Assembly (NCBI GenBank): GCA_947000775.1
Contig: CAMQGK010000650.1
Span: 2,232,501 to 2,296,500, forward strand
Direction: 5' to 3'
Length of the DNA stretch: 64,000 bases
From: Pterois miles
Lineage: Eukaryota; Chordata; Actinopteri; Perciformes; Scorpaenidae
Position 1 is the stretch's first letter. Each line of letters begins with the position of its first letter. Below the pieces are notes generated by a model. It searched no databases, was not told the origin of the DNA, and worked only from the letters and a program-made list of their open reading frames with translations. Shown in pieces: positions 23,425 through 34,960 of the stretch. Position numbers and translations under genes: made by a program.

Positions 23425-24017
23425 ATACTATGATTTGTAATAAATCTCCAGTCTACCTCTGCTCCTGTATTCCACAATGTAAAGCACTGGAATGCTACCG
23501 GCTACGGTCACAGCAGCAGCAGCAGCTAATAACAGCTTGTTTTTTTGCATTTTTTTGTAGTTATTTATTGAAAATTTTATAATATTAAATGGAGAATCAA
23601 ACATTTTTTCCAATGTTTTCATAGTTTAGAAGCTCCACACACTGCTGTGACAGTTAGCTAGCACCGGACTGAGTCATGAATCTGTGATCATCTGTATCTA
23701 CCGGTCACATTCACAGAGCGGCTACAGAGCAGCAGGAAGTGGCGAGAGATTTCTGCTGAGTCAACATACTCCTCTAATATCAGGAGGGAGGTCAGTCCTC
23801 TGGTTAGCTACTGGAACTGAAAAGATAAATAGTTTACGGGCTGGAGGAGCTGCACCTGCAGTATCTCATAAAGTACACAAACATTCATCATAAAGAAAAA
23901 AGTTTAAGAATATTACAATAGTGGTACAAGATAGTTTTTTGGTCCAGTGCTTTAAGAGCTGGTTTAAAGGCTAAAGCCTGGTCTACTATACTGCTAAATA
24001 CATCACTTTAACTGTTC

Positions 24018-24077
24018 CATACTACGGAGGAACGCAGTATGCAGTATGTACTGCATACTGCGTTCCTCCGTAGTATG
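24018..24077. repeat. Perfect 29-bp inverted repeat with 2-nt spacer
   Basis: The left arm 24018-24046 (starting CATACTACGGAGGAACGCAG) is the exact reverse complement of 24049-24077, with only TG between. Neither flank extends the pairing. The spacer is too short for a typical microRNA loop, so this is better viewed as a palindrome or foldback remnant. Confidence 0.9.
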
Positions 24078-24342
24078 CACTCGGCAGTTTTCAAATATAG
24101 CCTCTGTTTCCAACCAGATTTCTCCTCTAACAGTGTTTAACTGGATGATGTGTGATGGACTGTAGACAAGTGCTGAGTCAAGATTCTGGAGCCTCTGGAA
24201 TGAGTCAGGACTTCGGTTCTGTTTGGTTCTGAAATGACGGAGGAAGAGCCTGAACTGGGACACAGCAACTGAGTTTCATAACCTCATCTACCAAAGCTCC
24301 CAGGTGTCTTGAATGCATCACGACTCAGAGGAAACCTTCAGT

Positions 24343-24660
24343 TCAGACTGTGACATTGATGTTCAGGTGGACATCTGAGCAGCTGGAATGTCGACATAAT
24401 AATATTAAGACACACAGATAAACCAAACCAGCACCTTCTGGTTTCAGTACATGACGGCGGCGGGGCTTCTTCTCCGTCACACTTTCGTTAATACCTGATG
24501 TCCAACTCAGCGCTGCGTTGAAGGCACTCCACGTTACATCTGGTTTTGCAATAGAGACTGAAGTTAAATCCAGTGAAGCGGTCGAGAAATTAATAAAAAC
24601 ATTCCCACAGGAAAACACCATCAAAGCCTGAACCAGTTCACCATCGTCCATCTTTTCGTA
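24343..24660 (-). other. Unrecognised open frame (102 codons), possible repeat-derived
   Basis: The minus strand reads MDDGELVQALMVFSCGNVFI... for 102 codons without tandem repetition, unlike most long frames here. I do not recognise the product. No acceptor, donor or polyadenylation context was established. It could be a decayed mobile-element frame or chance. Confidence 0.2.
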
Positions 24661-25429
24661 TTTTAGTCCTTAAAACCAGGAACCTGAGGCAGGCAGATTT
24701 GTTTGCATCTAGAAGGCCGTTTTTGGTTTCAGCTGTAGTGGATCACAAACTTATAAATAAAACCGTTCAGAGAAGCAACGCGAGAGACGACACAAGCTAA
24801 CATGGTGATTCACAGACCTGACATAACACAACAGAAACAAAACAACATTCAACAGATTGTAAAAGGCAGCAGAAGAACTTCCGAGCTCGCCGAGACACCA
24901 AAAACCAAACAAGTAAAAGTTCAGGAATGATTAAAATATTGCTACAATATCTGATTTGAATAAAACGTGATTGCATACATGGAAATAAAGAAATCAGAGG
25001 ACAGAATAAAAAAAGAGCATCTAAGGTCCAAAGACCAGCAAACCCGCTAAAACAGAATCAGTTCACATGTTTGACGCTACAGTAACCAGCAGTACAAAAC
25101 ACTAACAAAGGAAAACAACACCAATAAAATAAGGATATAGTATCTGTAATACATCAACAGTAAACCTTTGTCAACTGTAAACCTGCTCTTTGTTAATTTA
25201 CAGAGGCATGATGGGAGATTTTTTTTTTTTTCCACGTCAAAGTCAAAGTCATTCTAACTCCAGCAATAAGGCACAGGGATCATCTCAAGGCCAAACTAAG
25301 ACTTACTTAACTAGGCCCAGACTACGATCTGACAGCTTGAAGGTAGATCCTTGACTTCCCAAATGCAATCAGAGCCGATATCTTAAAGACAGAAGTGTAA
25401 CTTCAAAGGGGAAACTTCAAAGAAGAGGA

Positions 25430-25790
25430 TTAGGACCACAGGAAAACTGGGAATCTGAGATTAAAGAAAGAATTCTGAGTTAATGAAGTCGGGATTTGAC
25501 GAACATTCATCAATCTTCCCAAGAATCAAGTTAGAAGGCCTTAATTCCTTAATTCTGGGATTAAAGTCGAAAGGCAAGAGTGGCTAAAATGTAACAACTT
25601 CAAAACGAAGGAATATACAAACACGATCATAGTCTGAATTCTGACTATAATCTGAGAAATCTGGTTTATTCCAAAAATCCATCTTAACTCAGAATACTAA
25701 CTTTATTCCCTGACTTCTGAGATTAAATCCAGAATTCTGACTTCCTCCAGTATTCTCATTTCTTAAAATTACCCTAATCCTCTCTGAAGG
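25430..25790. repeat. Degenerate AGAATTCTGA(C/G)TTNA-type repeat
   Basis: Loose repeats of GAATTCTGA, TCTGAGATTAAA and CTTAACTCAGAAT run through the presumed 3' UTR side of ptbp1. They are low in information and have no coding frame. 24661-25429 has no supported feature beyond a possible distal 3' UTR. Confidence 0.5.
25702..25707 (-). terminator. Candidate ptbp1 polyadenylation signal AATAAA
   Basis: The minus strand reads GGGAATAAAG here, about 200 bases past the ptbp1 stop. Another AATAAA lies at 25670-25665. Either could be used; cleavage sites cannot be seen. Confidence 0.3.
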
Positions 25791-25906
25791 CAAAGAACCT
25801 AAAATGAGTTTAAAAAATAATTTAACTTCACGGTGGTGCAGACATGCGTTGGAATGATTGGAGTGTAGTGGACACCATCGAGTTGACGATTCAGATGGTC
25901 TGAGGC

Positions 25907-27333
25907 TCAGATGGAGGACTTGGAAAAGGAGACCCGCAGGTGGTGGTTCTCTCCCAGGTCATGGTTGTGAAACTCGATGAGGGACTCGATGGCCTCCTCC
26001 ACCGAGCCCATCTGGATCAGAGCCATCTTGTGGTCCTTCCTGAAGGAGTAACCAACAGGAGTATTTCAGACTCCATATAAAGGAAGTCCACAAGGTCACA
26101 TGATTGAATATAGTGAAGGGAAGGGCTTTGGGAGAAAGCATTACTGAATATTATAAGACAAGGCAAGGACAGGGCTTTCAGGGCATGGGTACAAGCTTCA
26201 GGTCAAGACAAAGGGTCTCTGGGCAAATAAAAAAGGCTTCAAGGCCAGAACAAAGTCTTTGAGTGAGATATGACATGACAATGCTTTAGGACAAGGATGA
26301 AGGCTTCAAGACAAGGTAAGTACAGGGATTTCAGGACAAGGATGAAGGCTTCAAGACAAAGTAAATGCAGGGACATCAGGACAAGGACGAAGGCTTCAGG
26401 ACAAGGAAAGTACAGGAACTTCAGGACAAGGATGAAGGCTTCAGGACAAGGTAAGGACAGGAACCTCGGGACAAGGATGAAGGCTTCAGGACAAGGAAAG
26501 TACAGGAACTTCAAGACAAGGATGAAGGCTTCAGGACAAGGAAAGTACAGGAACTTCAGGACAAGGACAAAGACTTCAGGACAAGATAAGTGCAGGGACT
26601 TCAGGACAAAGATGAAGGCTTTAGGACAAGGTAGGTACAGGGACTTCAGGACAAGGATGAAGGCCTAAGGAAAGTTTAAGGAATTAGGAAAAGAAAATTA
26701 GGACAAGGTCAGTAGAGGAACTTCAGGACTAGGACAAAGGCTTCAGGACAAGGTAAGTACAGGGACTTCAGGACTAGGACAAAGGCTTCAGGACAAGGTA
26801 AGTACAGGGACTTTAGGGGAAGACAAGAGCTTCAGGACAGGGTTTTAGGGCAAGAATGAAAGATTCAGAGCAGGGAAAGCACAGGGACAGGAACAAAGAA
26901 AGCATATTTAAGGCAAGGATAAGGACTTCTGGGCAAGGACAAAAATATCAGGATATAGACAAGGACTTCAGGACAAGGGGAAAAGTTTCAGTCTTCAAGA
27001 GGACACCAGGGCAATCACAAAAACTTCAGGACAAGGGCAGGGGCTAGATATAAAAATAAAAGTTTCAGGTTTGAAACAATTCTTCAGGACAACATGGAAG
27101 GCTTCAGGAAAGGAAAAAGGCTTCGGGGTGGGACAAAGACAGGGAATTCAGAGTAAGAACGAAGGCTTCAGTGGAACAACAAAGGCTAAGATAAAGGCCT
27201 CTGGATAGGGTAAAGAGCAGAGGCATAACTTTAGGGTTAGGATAAGAAATAAAGATGAGGACATGGGCTACGGACAAGGACAGAGGTTAAGGGAAAGGAT
27301 GGTTTCGACAAGGACAGAGGCTTAAGAAGGAAC

Positions 27334-27364
<31 letters not shown>

Positions 27365-27432
27365 ACTTAAGTTAAGGATGGTGGTTTAAGAATAAGGGAG
27401 GAACTTTGGGATAAAGGTGGGAATAGAGAAGA

Positions 27433-27490
<58 letters not shown>

Positions 27491-27615
27491 GGCATCAATA
27501 AGGCTTTCAGAACAGAGACAGTAAACTGAAGACTCACTGGAAGAACTTGAAGGCTTTGACTGCGGCTCCTGAGGTGGAAAACAGCATCTTGAGGTCGTCC
27601 TCAACTACAGATGGG
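25907..27615 (-). CDS. ptbp1: ptbp1 exons 14 and 15 (RRM4 and stop)
   Basis: Exon 14 (27615-27538) encodes PSVVEDDLKMLFSTSGAAVK and AFKFF. Exon 15 (26039-25907) encodes KDHKMALIQMGSVEEAIESL and ends GENHHLRVSFSKSSI before TGA. RRM4 packs back-to-back with RRM3 in PTB and helps loop RNA. The 1.5-kb intron between them is filled by a 43-bp minisatellite. Confidence 0.93.
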
Positions 27616-29209
27616 CTACAAACACAAAACTAACATTAGTATTAAAGGAATGTAGCAGGTAGTTTCAATATGGTGTCAAGTGTGTAAAGTGTTCCTCGGT
27701 TTAGACTATGGGCCAGGTGTCCTTGGTGTTCCTGTTCCTGCAGTGAGAGGACTTACGGGATGTTGGAGAGGTGTAAGGTGGCAGAAGGTGGAAAAATGTT
27801 GGAGTAGTTTTTGGAACCAGGCTTCTTGAAGCGGTGCAGGGGGAGTTGCTGTAGTCTTTGGTCAGGCCCTGGTCCTCGTGGCCTTCACGAGGAAGCTGAA
27901 CACTGGTGTGTTTGGACGGCGTGATGCGCAGAGGCTTCCCATGCAGCTGCTGCCCGCTCAGGTGACTCATGGCTGCGAACCAGAAAGGTAAATAACGCTC
28001 CTCAATTTTCTGACTGTAATATTTTAGGAATGCAATATTTTTAGAGAGGTAAGCACCTGGAAATTTAACTTGTGCAATTAAGTTTCTGAATAGAACTCTA
28101 TTTCTTATCCTAAGGGGAGTTTCTACTGCAGTAGCAGAGGATAAAACACAATGAAGTACACTAAAATCAAATATGATGTCGCAGATAATGTTTGTAGGCT
28201 GTTAAACTTATAGTCATCTTCACTGAGGTCAGAAGCGTATAAAGCCAAATATTAACATAATTTCTTATCAAAAGATATCCAGATAATTAAGTTGGCCTAA
28301 AGACAACAATAGCATCTCTTCTTACAGTTGTCTGTAAAGTGGAACCTGAACTTACCTGTAGGTCAAATCTTCAATTCAGATAAGTATTTTTGGAAGTACT
28401 TGTAGGGAAATTTTTGCATTTATTGTGATAATCAAACTGGGGGCACTGCTGTCACAATATATGGTATTCATCTTATCAACAGGCGCCCCAGAAATGCACA
28501 CTGATCTGATCTGCTGCCACAAAGGTCCAGTCAGATGTGCAAGAGACATTTTAAGAAGGCTAGAAAGTGTCCTATTGGTGGAGACCAGAGGAGCCCACTG
28601 GGCATGTGCAGGAGGTTACCTAGCTGAGCCTGTGTGCAGTCAGACATCTGAACCAGCGCATTCTCCTTCTTATTGAACAGAATCTTCACTCTCATCACGT
28701 CGCCATAAACACCTTAACACAGCCAGAAACAAATACACACATTAAATTCTTGTTAAACAGAAATCCTACAAACACAATACTGTAGTAAAGCTACATGTTG
28801 TTACACCTGACAGGAATCTGTGTATGAAGCTGGACTGACTGACCCTTCGTCTAATGCTCAGATTAAAGGTGGCGGTGGAGCAGCAGCAGGGAGACGCTGC
28901 CGTCACAATGTGTAACAAACACTAACCAATTCATGAATTCAATTTAGATGTTAAAACACAGGAAATGCAGTGAGGAAATTGAGGGTAAGGGTCAGAGAAA
29001 ATCAAAATTACACCATGTAGGAGCTATGAATTACGGGAGTGTTGACGAGCAGCTGATTTAGCACTGAGGACATGCAAACTGAAAGAAACCCGGCATGCAT
29101 ACTCAAAAACCGAGACTTTACTGAAATAATATGAAACACACAATAAATGCAGCTTCTGTCACATTTAATCACCACGACAACTAGAAAATACTTCACCTCA
29201 AAACTGTAA

Positions 29210-29297
<88 letters not shown>

Positions 29298-31474
29298 ATG
29301 GAGGCAAATGGAGTTTGAACTTTAAAACATTCTCTGTCTGAACACACTGGAGACACTGGGACAACTTCTTCAGCAGAAAGATGATCATCCAATATAAACT
29401 GCTGTCAGAGAGTGTGTTGAGGACAATCCTCAGTAACAGTAGCTGTATATAATGTATAAGCAGAACTATCTAACAGGGTGATGCTGCTGGATGATGGGGT
29501 GTGGGTTCTGGAGGATGTTATTGTATGTTCTGGAGGATGGGGTGTGGGTTCTGGAGGATGTTATTGTATGTTCTGGAGGATGTGGTGTGGGTTCTGGAGG
29601 ATGTGATGTGGGTTCTGGAGGATGTGGTGTGGGTTCTGGAGGATGTGGGTTCTGGAGGATGTTATTGTATGTTCTGGAGGATGTGGGTTCTGGAGGATGT
29701 TATTGTATGTTCTGGAGGATGTTATTGTATTTTCTGGAGGATGGGGTGTGGGTTCTGCAGGATGGGGTGTGGGTTCTGGAGGATGTGATGTGGGTTCTAG
29801 AGGATGTGATGTGGGTTCTGGAGGATGTGGTGTGGGTTCTGGAGGATGTGGTGTGGGTTCTGCAGGATGGGGTGTGGGTTCTGGAGGATGTGATGTGGGT
29901 TCTCGAGGATGTGATGTGGGTTCTGGAGGATGTGGTGTGGGTTCTGGAGGATGTGGTGTGGGTTCTGCAGGATGGGGTGTGGGTTCTGGAGGATGTGGTG
30001 TGGGTTCTGCAGGATGTTATTGTATGTTCTGGAGGATGGGGTGTGGGTTCTGGAGGATGTTATTGTATGTTCTGGAGGATGTGATGTGGGTTCTGGAGGA
30101 TGTGGTGTGGGTTCTGGAGGATGTGGTGTGGGTTCTAGAGGATGTGATGTGGGTTCTGGAGGATGTGGTGTGGGTTCTGGAGGATGTGGTGTGGGTTCTA
30201 GAGGATGTGATGTGGGTTCTGGAGGATGTGGTGTGGGTTCTGGAGGATGTGGTGTGGGTTCTGGAGGATGTGATGTGGGTTCTAGAGGATGTGATGTGGG
30301 TTCTAGAGGATGTGATTGTGGGTTCTGGAGGATGTGGTGTGGGTTCTGGAGGATGTGGTGTGGGTTCTGGAGGATGTGGTGTGGGTTCTAGAGGATGTGA
30401 TGTGGGTTCTGGAGGATGTGGTGTGGGTTCTAGAGGATGTGATGTGGGTTCTAGAGGATGTGATGTGGGTTCTGGAGGATGTGGTGTGGGTTCTGGAGGA
30501 TGTGGTGTGGGTTCTAGAGGATGTGATGTGGGTTCTGGAGGATGTGGTGTGGGTTCTGGAGGATGTGATGTGGGTTCTGGAGGATGTGGTGTGGGTTCTA
30601 GAGGATGTGATGTGGGTTCTGGAGGATGTGGTGTGGGTTCTGGAGGATGTGGTGTGGGTTCTGGAGGATGTGATGTGGGTTCTCACTACTTAAGCTCTGA
30701 TTCTTGGTGCCACGGGTTAAACAGATTAATATATAACAGTTCAGAACAAGGCTTATTTTTCTGAGCTTTCGCTCCATGAAGAAAGGCATCAATCAGTCAC
30801 ATTGTGCAGACTTAATTATTTTTTATCACTTTTTTAATTATTATTCATTAGTGTTTAAACTGTGTAAAATATTTTGACAGACTGATTTATTAAAACAGAT
30901 CAGCTGCAGGAGAGTCAAGATTCCTGTAATCTGACAGGAGTGACTAACATTTCTACTCAGGACTGTCTTTTCTATTTTGAATTTTTTAAATGTTAATATT
31001 AATTATGAAGTCATAGGGCACACCTGATAGAGCTTTCTCAGAAGTTTAGAGTTGCAGCTACATGAACTGAAGAAAAGCTGCAAATATTGTGAATAAACTC
31101 AGATAAACACACAGAATCTGACAAAACCAAACTCATTTTCATTAAAAACAAACGAAAAAGAGGAAAAACAAACAGAATTAAAATCAGAACAACCAAGTTA
31201 CTGATAATTTCAAAATAAGAAGCGAGTGACAACATACCGAAGAGAATAAAGAGGCAGTGGGGCGTAACTCTCTTTAAAGACAGCAGAGAAGGCAGCGGAG
31301 GGACAGGACAGGTAAAGGTGGGAGGGCAGGACAGGTGGAGGGTCCGAGGCGTTTCCATGGCAACAAATTAAACAGGGAAAAAAAAAGACAGGTGAGGGGT
31401 CAATCAGAAGGTTAATTACCTTTGGAGAGAAAGGAGGGGTCAGATAACATGGTCACACATGACTGTACGTACAG

Positions 31475-31524
<50 letters not shown>

Positions 31525-34500
31525 TTGAAGACAAAAGGTAAAAACATCAGTATGAACAAAACTTGTGACATCAGAGACTAACAGTCGAATGAGGCAGAAC
31601 AGGGAAGTGACATTGTGACATCACTGCGGGACATGAACCGTTTGGTGATGTCACAGACGACACAGCAACACTGTGACATCACTGCAGGATGTGACCTGTT
31701 TGGTGATGTCACAGAGGTTTGTAGTGACGTTGTGACATCGCTGCAGGACATGAACTGTTTGGTGATGTCACGGAGGCTGGAGGGGTCTGAAAAGTCGCGA
31801 AATATAGCGACAAAGTCAGTAAGTTTGTAACACTGGTCTGCCGGTAGAATGGCAATTTGATTGACACAAGGGGGCGGAATCACACCTCTTCTATAACAGT
31901 GGGCTGCCCGCTGATGCGCCTGCTTGATAATAGGCTTAATATGCTCAGACGTTGGTCGATGATAAAATGCTGAATAATCGCCCGATTACTTGGTCAACCT
32001 CTAGTGAACACTGTTGTCCCACAGGGCAATGCACAACGGAAATGGAAAAATGTATAATAAACAGTGGATGGTGTGGAGAAAGTGAAGTTATGTTAGAGAA
32101 CAGTAGATGAGGCTGATGACAGTCGGACAGAAAGGAGGAATCACCTCAGGGTTCAGGTTGCTGACCAGCAGGACAGAGACCCCAGCTGAGATGTGGGGGA
32201 AGCCCAGCCTGGTGGCCCCGGGGAGGGACAGGGAGGACAGGGCCCCGGGCAGAGCCGGGACCAGGCCTGGATAGTGGGAGGACACTGGGAAAGGTGGAAC
32301 AAGTGAGATGTCAGACGGAGGCACTAAAAACACCAGGACAGGTCCTAAAATAATCCCGGTAAGTCCTGGTTAAACTCAGCAGGTGTTTTCAGCTAGAGGT
32401 GCAGTGATACCGACACCGGATCAGATATCGGGCCAATACTGATTCTAATAGCTGGATCGGGTTATTGGCGACATTGGGGCTGATCTATTAAATTCAGGTC
32501 TATGTTTATATACTATACATACAGTATGTTATATACTGGAATTGTAATTCCTGTTTAAGTTTTGACCAATTTGTTGCTGCATTACCAAGATTTACACTTG
32601 AACTGTAATTCCTGTTAATTTTTTCACTTCTTACCAAGTTGTTGTATAATAATCATTTTATTAAGCAATAACATTTTGTTTTACAGTTAGTAAAGTCATG
32701 TTTACACATACACATTCACAACAAACTCACCGGACATAAGTGCAATAAGAACTCATGCAATTATATCATCTGCTCAAATTATAGGTCCTGGACAATTATT
32801 TATTTATTGATATGCTGGACATATTTTTGGCTTTACTTTCTATTATGTATATATTATTTTATTTTATCTGTATTAATACTGCTATAACGTGTGAATTTCT
32901 CCACTGTGGGACCAATAAAGGAGTATCTTATCTTATCTTATCTTATCTTTAAGTGAAACCTGTTGTTGTCTCACACATAAAAGAATGAGCCAGTCACTTC
33001 CACTCGTATTGATAAACACTGGTATCAGATCAGTACTCCAGTGTCAGCCAATGCTCAAAGCCTAGGTAATGGTACCGGGATCAGGTCCAAAAAAGTCGGA
33101 TTGGTGCATCTCTAACAGCAGCATGCTCTTATTTTGAAATAAAGGCAACATGAACAGTCGTGATTGGCTGACTTTAAGGAAGCACCTGAAATATGATTGA
33201 ACTATAAAATCAAACCTGATCAAATTCTCTTTTAGAGATTAAAATTAATTTAAGACAATGAGATGACTGATTAATCTATTCAGAGTTATTGATAAGAGCT
33301 GGAATGATTGTTGATTCATTAATATGTTTTCTAACAGCAACAATACATCCATGAATCTATTAACTTACATTTACTCTATTAAAAAACATGCAGCTCATTC
33401 TCTTTTTCGGGAATATATTGTTAATAGTTATTGAGATAAAAATGATATTTGAATGAATGTGAACTGGTGACTGTGGTCCAGAAACAATATTACAGCTGCA
33501 CAGAGCAACAGGACACCTGTGGACAGGTGAGACTCACCTGCAGGTTGGAGGGTGAAGGCTGGCGGGAAGGCGTGAGTCGCTCCTGCGTACGGAGCAGCTG
33601 AGATGATACCTGGAGCTGCAGAGAACCAACAACACCGGAGTTACACATCTGGACCAGGGCTGAACTGGTTCCCCGTCCACACCACCACCAACGCTAGTCA
33701 ATCCACCTATCAGCCGGGCCGCCACAGTCCAGGTGATCCACAAACACTGATCAGCTCAGTCTGATTCATCACGTTGACTTGTTTTAGCCTCTTGTTTGTA
33801 TTCATTGGTGTGAATTGTTCTACGTTCCATCATATGTTTTTATTCATTGGTGTGAATTGTTCTACGTTCCATCACAGGTTACTGTGTGTTTCATTACTTG
33901 TTTGTGTTGAATATGGTTCTTCATTGGATTTTGTTTCCTGTCAACCATCAGTGATCAACATCAGATAAATCTCTGGTCTCTCCTGTTGTTGCAGGTGGGT
34001 GTGGTTGTGGGTGTAGGTGTAGCGGGGTCTTACTGAAGGCCGTGGCCATGGCCGGGTGCTCCATGGTGGGCTGGCTGTCTCCGGTGGGCAGGTCAGGTCT
34101 GGTGAAGTCGCGGCTCTTCTCGTTGTTGTATTTGACATTGAGGCTGGTGAGTTTGGAGAAGCTGATCCTCAGAGTGCAGCAGCCGTTATAGATGTTCTGT
34201 CCATCCAGAGACTGAAGCACAGACACCAGCAGATCAATACCACTACTATTAACTACTACTAACTACTGTTAACTATTACTAACTACAGTTAACTATCCAC
34301 TACTGATAACTGCTATTTACTAATGTTAACTGCTATTAACTACACATTACAACTAACTACTGTTAACTACTATTAACTAACGTTAACCACTATGAACTAC
34401 TGTTAACTACTATTAACTAATGTCAACCACTACTAACTACTGTTAACTTATACAAACTACTGTTAACAAACAAAAGTAAAGTACTACAAACTACTATTAA

Positions 34501-34758
34501 CTACTATTAACTGTTATTAACTGCTGTTTACTACCAACTAGTGTTAACTATTGTTAACCACTTTTATCTACTACTAACTATTGTTAACTGCTATTAACTA
34601 GTGTTAACTGCTGTTAACTTCTGCTAACCACTATTATGTAGTAATACTCCATGTTAACTACAAACTAGTGTTAACTATTATTAATTAATGTTAACTACTT
34701 TTAACTGGTGTTAGCTAATGTTAACTACTAGTAACTAGATAACCAACTAGAAACTAAC

Positions 34759-34791
<33 letters not shown>

Positions 34792-34800
34792 TGATAGATT

Positions 34801-34870
<70 letters not shown>

Positions 34871-34927
34871 GAGGGGGGGGGGGGGGGGGGGGGGGGGAGG
34901 GGGGGGGAACCAAAAGAAAGAGGGGGG

Positions 34928-34960
<33 letters not shown>

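Noticed and set aside
24018..24077. MicroRNA precursor
   Set aside because: The loop is only two bases and the pairing is perfect, unlike Drosha substrates; kept only as a palindrome.
29491..30764. Plus-strand frames of 197 and 380 codons (GSGGCGVGS) and minus-strand RTHTTSS frame
   Set aside because: Products of a 21-bp minisatellite inside a ptbp1 intron, open in several frames on both strands.
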